From: Rhea pennata
Taxonomy: Eukaryota; Chordata; Aves; Rheiformes; Rheidae
Assembly (NCBI RefSeq): GCF_028389875.1
Contig: NC_084663.1
Location: 95,221,190 to 95,285,189, forward strand
Direction of reading: 5' to 3'
DNA: 64,000 nucleotides
The position numbers were made by a program, and so were the translations under genes. Positions 45,961 to 64,000 of the stretch are shown here, piece after piece; position 1 is the first letter of the stretch, and every line of letters begins with the position of its first letter. A model generated the notes under the pieces. That model saw only the letters and a list, made by a program, of their open reading frames with translations, was not told the DNA's origin and searched no databases.

Positions 45961-46847
45961 GAAACACGTATATCACTCTTCAGGTTCTCCTTTTGCTATC
46001 CTATTTAAATATTGCTCTGCTTTCTGTTCTCTATTTGATAGTTTCTGTACCCAGTCCTATACTTTCTTGCCTTTGAGCAATGAAACAGCATTTACAAAAT
46101 GTCTGTCCATAATAGGTGATTTCAAAGCATCATGATTAAATGCAAATGTTTATCTACATTGTTTAACATTTTATTGCAAATTACTTCAATCAAATATAAT
46201 TACAGCAAACTTCCTTGATAGACATGCCTATAGTTTATGGTGTCATGTGACTCTTAGATGCTCATTTGAACAAGGAGCAAAGTCATGCCAACAGAGTTGT
46301 AGCTATCATAGATGAATGCAAGCTTCTCATCTTGCTTGCACTTACATAGATTTGAAGTAATTCCCTCAAGGTCAATGTACACATATTTAAACCTATAGGA
46401 ACTTCCAGACTCTGCTTGTCAAATACATTTGTAAGACAGAGTTTGGAAGTGGGGGGTTATTCTCTTTTACCTTGAAGGGTGTTTAGAAGTACTTCTCTTA
46501 TGCTATTTCACCTCTCAGCACTGAAGAAAATGATTCTAAAAACTGCAGAGAGGAAGAAGGAAAATGCATCCCAAACACTGTTGGAAAGGGCACAGTCCTC
46601 AAAGGTGCTGAATATTCTCTGCAGTAGTTGAATCAGACACTGCTGACAAATTCAGTAAGCTGTGTAAGAATAACAACATCATAGAACTCTGCAAAAAGTT
46701 ACAGCTTTGGTTTTTCTATGTATTAAAGATTGCATACCCTAGCTAGCTTCCTCTAATATGTAAGTGAGCTTCAGAAGATGAGGAAGTATTTTGTAACTTT
46801 TCTTATTTTGCTTTACTTTTTCCTCTCAAACGTATTCCTACTAAAAG

Positions 46848-47211
46848 GAAAACTCAGAAGTCCTCAATAACATGGATGTTAGTGAGTCTCTGCTTCTCTC
46901 TACTAATTTTTAACATCATCTTAATCTCTGGAATTGAGAATTGAAATACCAGGAATCATGGCAGTGATACTACCAGATATGACCAGCAATATCAGACTTA
47001 CAATACCACCAATAATATCTTACTCACCTCTGATCTGGCAGATCTTTCTGCAGGCTCTTGGTGTACAATTGTGGCAGTCCTAGGCATTACTTTTTGTTGG
47101 CAACATTTATGCAGACAGCACCAATTCTGCACAATTGTACTTACTGCTGCTTAGAGCCATGAAGCCACTTCCTGGATTCTTCATTGTAACCATACCAGTA
47201 ATTGGATGGGG
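46848..47211 (+). pseudogene. ADGRG7: ADGRG7 TM2-TM3 exon remnant with stop and two frameshifts
   Basis: RKTQKSSITWMLVSLCFSLL then IFNIILISGIEN aligns with human RKVRKTSVTWVLVNLCISML and IFNLLFVFGIEN. TGA follows at 46942-46944, where human has Ser. Later WCTIVAVL shifts at 47083 to HYFLLATF (human HYFLLVTF). A second shift by 47131 restores QLYLLLLRAMKPLP (human QLYYLLIRTMKPLP). Donor GATGGGG|GTGAGA. Confidence 0.92.
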
Positions 47212-49849
47212 GTGAGATTTAAAGTCAAATATGTAGCAATCTCATACCAAAGTATCAGTACACAGTACATTCAGAGAGGTTTGTAAAAGTATTAGACCAG
47301 TAGAGAGCAATTACAGTCAGTGTCCTGAGTTAGCCACTACGGTTTAATAAGTAATCTCCAGTTACTGCTTACACTATTGGTATAATCTGAGTTTGTTGTC
47401 ATTGTCCCAAAGTGGCATGGAAATCAATAGCTTGTTCATCAGCTCAGCAATGCAGGTCTGTTGCATGCAGGAGAAATTTCTCAATCATTTCAACAACCTG
47501 TTTCTGTCAACTGAAGGAAAAAATCTTTCAAATACAGTGATTGCATATGGAAAGTAAAATTATTCTCTGGCCCTTGTGATCTCAGCCACAGCCTTGTGTG
47601 TATCCAGAAGCAAGAACTGACTTACATTATTTGTTACATTATTTATTAATAAGCAATGGGCACATCCTTAAGACATTATAGTGAATAGCAGCTACATTGC
47701 AAGCTGAAAGGGAACTACTTGGAGGACTGAAGAATGAAGACTCAGACACGAAGTAAAATAAAAATCTCAGCTTCCTTCAAGACACTATTCTAATACGGTA
47801 TACAGGAGTATCTGCCTTTGGCCCACTATGTATTTAACCTTTGTGGTACATTGTTTCTGATGGCATCTACTAAACAGTTTTAGATTTCAATTATTTTATT
47901 ATTATGTCTTGCATTTGTGTGGGGACAGAGACAATTCCACTAAATCTTTTAGACTTCAGACTGCACACACAAGCCAAAAAACGCACAGTTAAAAGTGCCT
48001 GGCTAAATGACACTCTGCTCTATGGTCTATATTGCATCATAACCCAGTACTAGATTCTCCACTGTGTCTTGTGATTCCATACACGTGTGCAAAATAGCAT
48101 GATTCTGATTCATTGCACTTCAGACTTCGAGAGTAGAGCAAATATTGGACAGTCTGGAAGATCTGTAGTAAGGCTGAAGGCGGGAGAGAACAGGAACAGC
48201 CCTTAAGGAGCATGTTTATTTCCTGGACAAAAGCTTGTGTGAGAGCCTCCTGCCCCTGAGACATGCAGCTTAAACTTCTAACAGGTAGTCAGGGGAGCTG
48301 GAAAATACCAAGTGATGCAAAGGGATCGAGGAAGTAACTCCATACTGCATACTTCTCTGAGAAATAAAAAGTACCCTCTGCATCAAATTTGTATGAAATG
48401 TAACAGTGCTTGGAGCTGAATTATCTTAAATTAATTTCCCTCTGCAGGCAAGGGCTTGCATGGCTGTGGTAAGTCAGCTACAGTACATAAAAGAGCTGGC
48501 TCTGTTACCAGAAGAATCATCTCTGGAAGCTGTGCTGAAGCTCTCTAAAGGCAAAAACTGAACAAGGTATGGACACAAGCTGTCTTCAACTAAATACTGC
48601 TCACAGCTTCCAGTCCTGCCTTTTCCTCTAGCCTATGGATACCCACTTACCTTAGTGCAAGGTGGATGAAACACAGGTCCTAAAATCTACATGTTTTAGA
48701 AGGAAAGAAGCTATTTCTGTAGAAGAGGATAAGGCAGATCTATGCAACTGAACAGTAAAGTGATGATGTCTCTTCTATTAATTAGTAATCTCTGCTATAG
48801 TTGTTGCCATAACACTTGGAGCTACTTACAGAGAATGAAAAGCATTAAACTACCAATAGAGAGAACTGTAAGCACATGAATTATTAAGATACTTGCTATC
48901 CCATACCTTTTATGCTGACTTATGTTTAACACTGTTCTAGTTTTATTGCCTGCACTTAAAGAAAAGAAAACTCTTCATTCAAACTCAACTTCCACTCTAA
49001 GAAACTGTAGTTTTTCCTCACTAAGGATTTAGGATACTAAATCACCTATCTGCCTTAAATGCTCCTGTAAACTCCCTTGTGGCTTTAAATGGAGATTGGC
49101 AGTGCTCTTGGCCTAGCTGAAATTCAAGACACTCATTTAAGTGCATAACTGTATTTCAATATCTAAGCTTAATCATCCCATTTATCTTAAAATTTTCTGG
49201 CCAGCATAACTGATATCCCTAATTACTGTATGCTTTTAGTTTCCGCTCTCATCTGAGTGCCAGGATCCCAAAGCTGGCTATTATGCTCGTAATGTACCTT
49301 GGCGATATGAGAGGATGATACAGAACTGAGGCAGACTTCTTTTGGAATAAATGTACACACAAGCCCCTTTCCCCATGATGGTCATCTCATGATGTTCATT
49401 TAGGGGCATGTCTTACTGAGATTATTTATCAACCACAAAAAAGATGAAAAGATTATTGCAGAATAACCCCATCTGCCTAAAGCTTTCCCCATTTTTGTTT
49501 CAACCTTTGTCCATTAGGTCTTCCCTTATCATTCTTTAGCTCTATTATCACATATACACTAAAAATAAACTTGCTGGCCAGATACCTATTTGATAGTTAC
49601 TTTCCATCTTATTACATTTCCCTATGCAGTTTGTCTAATAAATCACTTTGCACTCTACAGGGAAAGGCATAATCGATGTCCTCAGCTCTCAGGGAGTGGT
49701 TGCCGTTCAGAGATAGGTTAATACCATCTAGAAAGCCCTGTGAGGCTCTTCAGGATGAGAAGTGATATATTACTTTTGTATTCAGAATAATAGGCCTAAC
49801 AAATCTTTTGAAATAGCCTCTCCTTATATTTAAAGTTGCTGGCCTGCAG

Positions 49850-49991
49850 CACTGAATGAAAAGCAGAAATTTCACCATGGAGAAGCCTACTTTGCAGTCA
49901 TTCCTATTGCTAGTAGCACTCATATCCTGTTTATCATCTTCATCAACATCACAATCTCTGTGATATAGAGGGATAACACAAATTTGACAAG
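49850..49991 (+). pseudogene. ADGRG7: ADGRG7 TM5 exon remnant with stop
   Basis: Acceptor TGGCCTGCAG and donor ACAAG|GTGAGC. VIPIASSTHILFIIFINITI then SVI, a TAG stop at 49966-49968, and RDNTNLTR align with human IVPVTIILISNVVMFITISI and KVLWKNNQNLTS. The stop replaces the tryptophan (TGG to TAG). The 5' part is in another frame (SLLCS against SPLLWS) and includes TGA. Confidence 0.85.
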
Positions 49992-51047
49992 GTGAGCTGG
50001 CATAGAGCTCCTCAGAGCCTTCAGACTAATTCTTCACTCTGTTGTCATAAGCTTAGGCATTCTTGCCAGGAACTTGGATTTTGAATGTAATCTTTTTTTT
50101 AAAAGAAATGTATTTTTAAAGCATTCAGAAAATTAATTTCATTACTCCAGTGTGCCAGATAGTGCTCTTTGTTCATTTGCATTTCAGTGAACATACTGCA
50201 AGCTTTTATTGCCTTTTTTTTTTCTTGTTGGAGAGTTACTCAACTTGATTTCAATAAAGGTTATCCCCAATTTAAATCAATATAAGTGAGAGAAGAACTG
50301 GGTCCAGTCAAATGAGAATTAGGGATTCTCAGAACATCCAATTATCAGGCCAGTTCTCCAGATTTGAAGTAGAATTACTTGCTCAATTTCACATATACTC
50401 TCAGTGTATTGTCACAAGCTAAGTGTCACAGACTCTGCAGTGACATTTGTATTAAAACAGAATTGCTTTAATTTTTTTTAACTCATAGAGCTGATATGTT
50501 CAGCAAAACTTTTCATAATCTTTTCATTGCTTTTATATGTAATTTTCAGGCTTGGAGCAAACCAAAATACTTTATCTTTGACTCCTCTTAGACTGAGGAG
50601 AAATTGGATGTCCAAATTTCGTTGGCAGCTTATTCTTGTATTGAAAATTGAGGACATTTGGATTAAGTTTCTTTATTTTCTAAAAACTTATAACAGCTAA
50701 CACATTCATTCTTACTGCTTCCTGTTTCCTTGGCAAATCTTACTTTTTGAAGTTGTTAAAGTAATATATGTTCCAGTTACTTATTCTAAACACAGATTAT
50801 TCAGATAAAATTGGACAGATTTCTCTTTCAGGATTTCCTTTAGCGATGATGCTTCAAACAAATGTACGAAGGCATATGCTCTCAACTCACCTGAACAAAA
50901 ACTATTTGGAATATAGCCTTTAATAAATAAAATAACATGTTTACACACAGAATTTTAAAGCTCAATAGAAAACCCAAGGAATGTAAAGCTAATAGATGGT
51001 ATGGAGAAAGATTTTTGTTTGTTTGTTTGTTTTTTATGAATAAAAAG

Positions 51048-51194
51048 GATTAACTCATGAAAAAGATGATTGTCATTATCTCTACAGTTGTAGTGCTAGT
51101 GATCACCTGGACAGTAGGCTACCTGATGCTAATAAATCACTAGGAAACAAGTCTCATTTTCAGCTATGTGTTCTGCATTTTGAATGCTAACCAG
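51048..51194 (+). pseudogene. ADGRG7: ADGRG7 TM6-TM7 exon remnant with stop
   Basis: MKKMIVIISTVVVLVITWTV then GYLMLINH, TAG at 51141-51143, and IFSYVFCILNANQ align with human MKKIVSTLSVAVVFGITWIL, AYLMLVND and VFSYIFCLFNTTQ. Donor CAG|GTAAAT is intact. A TAA at 51051 lies near the exon start in the same frame, and the exon start is out of phase with the TM5 exon end. Confidence 0.9.
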
Positions 51195-52202
51195 GTAAAT
51201 ATTTAATAATCCTAAGACTGATAATCGATATACTGGGGAAAAAAAAGTATGTGATTTATTTGTCCTATAGTGTAGTATAGCTTGGTAACTTTGGGGGAAA
51301 CGATTACAGAGATTTAGAATTTTTGTCCAGAAAGGGATGCTATCATTCTTGTTTATTACTCATAAAACAATTCTCATAGTGCAAATCAATGTGGTATTTT
51401 ATTTCAAGATCATCATTGAAAAGATCTTTTTGTCTGGGTGGCTTCTCCTATACCAAATGTTATGTAAAGTGATATTCAGAGTGAGTATTACGAAAAAACT
51501 TCTCCGTCAGCTGTGGGAAAGAGTCTCAGAGAAGTAAGAGATTCATAGCTTGAGAAAAACTTCCCCACTCCTCAAATCTAAAGTTGTTTACTATCTGCTT
51601 GATTTACTGAAAACTGAGGCCCTTAACACCAATGGGGATTAGATCTGAAATTCTCTGTGCAAAAAGACAGTGGTTACCACTGTACTACTGGATATATGGA
51701 TTATACCACATGATTTCAGACTGAAATCATGAACAGAAATGTAATACAGACCCAAGCATTTAAAACCATGAGCCCTTTCTTTTTTACCCAGGGTGCTCAT
51801 GATTAACGCTTGAAATGGGAATTTAGGAAAAGTGGTGTGGAAATTCAAAAGTCCACTTTTTCTCTATATGTGTCTGCTTGAAGTGCTGATAAGGGACCAT
51901 TTCATTTACTGCTCTTGGCATACTCAGGCAGGTCTTACATTCATCCTATTCAGTAAAGGGCAATAATACCATTCTGAGACACACTACCTAATCCATTGCA
52001 ATGTGCAAGTCATGCAACCACAGCATAGTTCCATGGAATAATCTTCCCCTTTGAAATTACTGCATGCATTTCAAGGTATTAACTTCATTGTTAGTGGTTG
52101 TGGAAAACTTGTTGCAGCTGTTTTTCAAGTCAGATCATACTGATCAATCTCTTCTGGTTTTATCAGTAAAAGGCAAACTCTGGGCTTTCATTTACTCCAC
52201 AG

Positions 52203-52425
52203 GGAGTCAGGTTTGTATTCTGTACAATTTGAGATGGCTAATCTCCAAGCAAAAGTTTCTGAAGTGTCTCCTGTTTTCTCAGAGCTAGAGATACCAGTGT
52301 ATCTGCGTTCAAAAACTTACTATGTTTCAAAATCATATCTTGCAAAACATGCAAGGGAAACTTTCAGACCATCCGAAACTTTCTCAGAAGATATTTCTTT
52401 GTCCACCTTATCTAACTGCAGGTAA
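52203..52425 (+). pseudogene. ADGRG7: ADGRG7 last exon remnant (end of TM7 and cytoplasmic tail)
   Basis: Acceptor TTTACTCCACAG. QVCILYNLRW and FLKCLLFSQS align with human QIFILYTVRT and VLMLLSS in one frame that needs a missing base near 52205. The tail, YLRSKTYYVSKSYL then ETFRPSETFSEDISLS, aligns with human RVKMYNFLRSL and RFRLLETSPSTEEITLSES in another frame. TAA is at 52423-52425. Confidence 0.78.
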
Positions 52426-55400
52426 AAAACTGTAAATACATGAAATATAAACCTGTATGTTTCAGTGTTTATGTATGTATCATGGGTATCTTCAATGTTG
52501 AATATGCTAATCCAACTGCAGGGAGGTAGGAATTGAGCAGAAGACAAAAATACCAGGAGCCTTAAGCAGGGGCACATCCTAGCAAGACTGTGTGACCATT
52601 TAGCAGCAATGCAGTGATAGATCCTCTTGATACCATTTGTACTGCATGCTACTGATGAAGCTCTTTGAAAGTAAGTTGAGGACATTATAGTGACAACACA
52701 GTGAAGTTGCGCTGTTTATACCCGTCGTATTTCTCAGGCCTGCAGAACATATTTATCTGGCTTTTGCAATGTAGTTCTCCCCTTCATATTTTGATTATTT
52801 AGAAACCAAAAGATAAATCAATGAGCAGCACAGTTCTCACTGGCTCTGGGTCCAAACTCTGCTTACTATCCACTTCCATAATATGTTGGCCTTACTATCA
52901 TCTTTACAGAAGAAAATCTGTACTTTATAAGTGTCTTTTAAACTTCCCATCTAAAACTTCCTTAGGATAAATGGTAATTAGACTGAAATTTTTCTATTTT
53001 CAATGAGAAAATGAAAAAAAAAGTTAGACACTTGAATAAACAGGCTGGGAAAGACATTTGTCATAAATGTGTAACATAGCTCCTATTCACATCACTCCCT
53101 CAAGCATCAGCCTATGTTAGGAAGCACACTCTTTGGAGGTTTTTCCAGAATACCAATGCTAGAGTACTTCAGGTAGAGCCCTACTCTGGACTGACCTTTG
53201 GATGAACCTTTCTTTCAGTCTGTCCTTTGGCTTTATTGGGAGCCAGGGAGAGGAGCCATCTGTCTTCAGCATTAGACATGGTTTCTAAAGTTAGGCTATA
53301 AATAAATATTAAAAATCCTGCTCTCTGTCCATCATCTATTAATACAACACAATATGAAGAAGTTGAAGGCAATGTTAAAGGGAGCAGAAAGAAGAGTTTC
53401 CAGATGTTGAAGTGATGAATAAGGGAAGAAAGAGCAGAGCATCTTGATGGAAGGAAGCATGGTATGGTAGCTTAAGCACAAAGTGGTGTGAGGAACAAGC
53501 AGCTCTTCTTGCTTTGTGTCTTTGAGCAAAGCTCTAAGATTCACTGTAGTTTGTTCCTGTCTAACAAAAGTGGGAACAACTACACTGACCCATCCCATTC
53601 TCTCCTGCATGAGAAAAAAGCCCAAGATTTTTTTTTTATTTTTAAAAATATTTTTTATTCTACATTCTGAACAAATATACTTGTATGTTTGGCCATCTCC
53701 AGTTTTAATAAAACAAGAACATAATGTTGAAGTTTAAACAAAAGTCTGTTTTTAAGAAGCATGGTCAGATTTTGTTGTTGTTGTTTTTGTTCATTTTTTT
53801 TCTGAAAATGAATGCAGTGTGTTTTGAAAATTTGAATACTCCAAATAAAGTCATGAACTTACCCAAATGTGATAGCTGGATGTTTAGGGATAGCATCTCT
53901 GAATACCCTGGGCACTGTGAGATGTTCTGAATGCCTTCACTGAAGTCTTTCAGTGGTCCTGAAGTTTTCCACCACTTACAAATCTATGTGCTCTCTATGC
54001 AGCAGAAGAAAATATTCTCTAGAATTGATAAGCCTCCAAAAAGAGCAGTTGTATCAGATACAAGGCTGAAGCTCATCATCACTGCTTCTGATAATGACAG
54101 AGAATGTCAGTAAAATTGGTCAGGAAAGCTGTTTCTCTGTATTTTGGTGTGATGCATGTTTTCAGTCATACTTTTTTTTGGACAGAATGTTTATGTTTTT
54201 ACACAATATTCATTTTTATTTGTAAATTAGGTCTGTAATTCTTACCTTTGTCAGTTCCTTTACTTTTATTGAAGAAGAGTATTTTAGAAACTATAGTGTG
54301 GTTTACAAAGGATGATATTTGATCTTGTTGTAAAACATACTAGACACTGTGATGATGGTTCCTTAAAGGAGTGATAATATTTTCTAGTTTTGATATTTTT
54401 TTCACAAATAACTATTGTATAAAGCACCTCCTGCCTAATTTTGAACAGAAACTTTTTAAAACAAGTATCTTTATAGACCAAAAGCCAAGCAAAAAATCAA
54501 GAATTTGTACAGCACTGAATTGGCAAAGTATTGACTTTTTACTAATCAGATTAAACATCTTGTTTCTAAGTATTTGAGATGTTAAAATCTATTATAGTGA
54601 ACACTAAGCATGTCTGACCTAAATGAAAACACTTTCACCTTCAAAGGAAATGGAAGAGTTAAATTTTGTGGGCTTTTGCATCTAGGGAATCATAATTTCA
54701 AAAAGAAAACAAAGCAAAATGATCGTTTTCATGTTATCTGCTGGGCTGTTTAACAATAGCTCTTAGCTACATGTGGAATATATCAATCTTAATAATGCAG
54801 TGAACTTTGGTATTCTTTGTGATATGCGGATTTCAAGGATCATGAAGTTTCTTCTTGTTAACGTATTGGAAGTTCTGCTTGAATAAAGAAATGGCTTGAA
54901 GAAGGATTGAATCATCAGTCCAAAGGTATGAAATATGAGATGCAGAGCCTGTACGTGTAACTGAAGAAAAAATCCTGTTTTCCAGACCTCTTTCCTATAC
55001 AAGCAATGAGATAATCTATTTTTTTGCCTTTGGAAATGCCAAAATTATTTCTAAATGTTTTCTAACTTTTAGCAAAGGAAACCTCCTTAATTGATCTCTT
55101 CCTCCTACTAAAAATATTATAAACATATCCAACTCTTTTCTCCTCTGTTTCCGTTTCTGTGCAAGTAACGTCTGCTTATTGCTAGTTGCACTTGTTACTA
55201 GAGTCTGCTAGGCAGAGACTTGGCCAGCTACAAAATCGAACTCTTATGGCTTTTTGTGTTTGTCCCATCAGAAACTGCAATTTGTGAGCTTTGCTTTTCA
55301 AGCCACTAAACAAGAAGGTGTCTTCTCAGAGCCTTGTTAGTAGAACCAACCTCTAACACCAGGAAATAAGTAACTACAGTCATGTGTCACTTAGACTTGC

Positions 55401-56165
55401 ATGGGTATTTGTTTGTATGAACGTGCATAACATTTACTCCTGCAAATGAAGAAAGGCAATAGAAATCCCAAATGCCCTGGAACAACAGAAAATCCAGTTC
55501 TGGCAGTTCTTTGAGAAGAGCCCAGAAGCTTGATTTTTGAACCTGAGGAGTCCAGTCTCACATCTTTACCACAGAAAACTCAGAGACTCACGTAAATTTT
55601 TTAGATCTGTGGTTTTCCTTCCTAAGTAGGCAAGCTCCTAAAGGAAGGTGGGAGGGTGGGGAGTATTGGAGAGTATCTATATGAATAAATACTCATGTCA
55701 AGGCCATGATTACCTGTGGATGAAGTAGGCAAACAGACTCTCTGTGTGGGTGGCTGTGCCTGACAAGCATTGTGTAATTTATGACTGGTTTTTCATCCCA
55801 GTCCCACCAGTCTATGAGGATGTAAGATTGCGTTTTTGAATAGTCCTGTTACCACGGTTTGTTTGAAAAAAATAAATTATGCTGCTTGAGCCACGTCTCT
55901 TGCTTTTCGGCAGGAGCTGGATGCACCACCTCATTTTTGCTGGTTTGATCGGTAACTCACCCTAGGAGCCAAGAGAAGAGAGGTATTTTTACCCCAGTGA
56001 TGAACATCAGCCAGCTGACTGCTTTTTGCTGTTTTCTGACAATGCTTTGAAAGGTTTTGCCCAAGACCTGGCCGTTTGGTAAATATCGGTTTAGAAGAGG
56101 GGAAAGGGAAAAAAAAAACGAAAAAAAAACCGATCTTTTTAGCTGAGAGAAACGAGGGAGGTGGC
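52426..56165. other. Intergenic stretch between ADGRG7 and TFG
   Basis: About 3.7 kb of AT-rich DNA. I see no exon. Open frames are short and without family similarity. Confidence 0.5.
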
Positions 56166-56444
56166 AACCCCGGGGCCGGGACAGCTCTTTATGCGGACTG
56201 CGACCACGCCGCCACAGCGCCTCGCCCGCCTTCACTGCCCCAACGGCCGCTGCCCGCGCGGCCCCGCCCCGCCCCGCTCCGCCACGCCACGCCGCGCCGC
56301 GCCACGCGTGCACCCGCGCGCGCGCTCCCGCCCCACGATGCGGCGGTGCGGGGAAGGAAGCGACTCTTCGCGCCCCTCCGCCTGCGGTGGCGCATGCGCC
56401 CTACGGCGCTGGCCGGGCCGGGGGGGCGGAGTGCGCATGCGGGC

Positions 56445-56580
56445 GGCTCGCGCAGGCTCGGTGCTTGCAGCCGTCGCTCCAGCCCTTTCTCTGCCCTGCC
56501 ACGTACGGGGGGCGGCGGCGGCGGCCGTTGCCGGGCTCGGACGAGGCGGCCTCCACGGGCGGGACCGCGGAGAAGCCACA
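56445..56580 (+). other. TFG: TFG exon 1 (5' UTR, start approximate)
   Basis: A strong donor, GAAGCCACA|GTAAGAC, has GT at 56581. The first TFG ATG is in the next exon, so this exon would be untranslated. Its start is not visible; I place it just after the NRF1-type sites. It includes a GGC repeat, near 56511-56525. Confidence 0.6.

Positions 56581-64000
<7,420 letters not shown>

Larger units (their letters stand above)
37292..52425 (+). pseudogene. ADGRG7: ADGRG7 (GPR128) adhesion GPCR, decayed pseudogene
   Basis: Twelve exon remnants follow human ADGRG7 from mid-ectodomain to the C-terminus. Exons at 37292, 37404, 37962, 38851, 39054 and 40420 are open and in phase and cover the GAIN part. 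Then come the GPS motif (about 42410-42612), TM1 (43940), TM2-TM3 (46848), TM5 (49850), TM6-TM7 (51048) and the tail (52203). Lesions: GA instead of GT after 40505, no donor after the GPS exon, a one-base loss near 44009, TGA at 46942, two one-base losses between 47083 and 47131, TAG at 49966, TAG at 51141, and frameshifts in the last exon. The amino-terminal exons and the TM4/ECL2 exon were not found. A working protein would be an orphan seven-helix receptor autoproteolysed at the GPS; mammalian expression is mainly intestinal. Agreement of order, phase and sequence makes the identity secure. Assembly error cannot explain this many defects. Confidence 0.9.

Overview
The window looks like avian nuclear DNA. 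It has short coding exons separated by long AT-rich introns, canonical GT-AG splice sites, one strong CpG island, no Alu- or L1-like material, and several decayed CR1 LINE tails of the kind that dominate bird genomes. A crocodilian or turtle is less likely but cannot be excluded by eye. All recognisable genes lie on the + strand, in an order that matches my memory of human 3q12.2: TMEM45A, ADGRG7 (GPR128), TFG.

Layout. Positions 1-11100 hold no exon I can name. They contain two GC-rich blocks, one of which ends in a good splice donor and could be a non-coding first exon. TMEM45A occupies 12738-19844 as five coding exons, is complete, and encodes 275 residues. From 19845 to about 36100 the DNA is gene-poor, with simple repeats and a CR1 fragment at 33925-34745.

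From 37292 to 52425 lie the remains of ADGRG7, an adhesion GPCR. Twelve exon remnants follow the order of the human protein. The first six (ectodomain, GAIN part) are open and in phase. The others (GPS motif, seven-helix domain, tail) carry at least three in-frame stops, several one-base frameshifts and lost splice sites. I call it a pseudogene. This is the most notable result here, because the two halves have decayed so unevenly.

The TFG promoter is a CpG island at about 56170-56960, with a 5' UTR exon ending at 56580. The first coding exon of TFG (61755-61938, 61 residues of the PB1 domain) is intact. The rest of TFG lies beyond the right edge. A CR1 tail sits in TFG intron 2 at about 63000-63500.

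The three genes are not a pathway. TMEM45A is a multi-pass membrane protein of the DUF716 family, ADGRG7 an orphan receptor, and TFG an ER-exit-site scaffold. Their shared order is conserved synteny. No prokaryotic feature, CRISPR array, tRNA or rRNA was seen.
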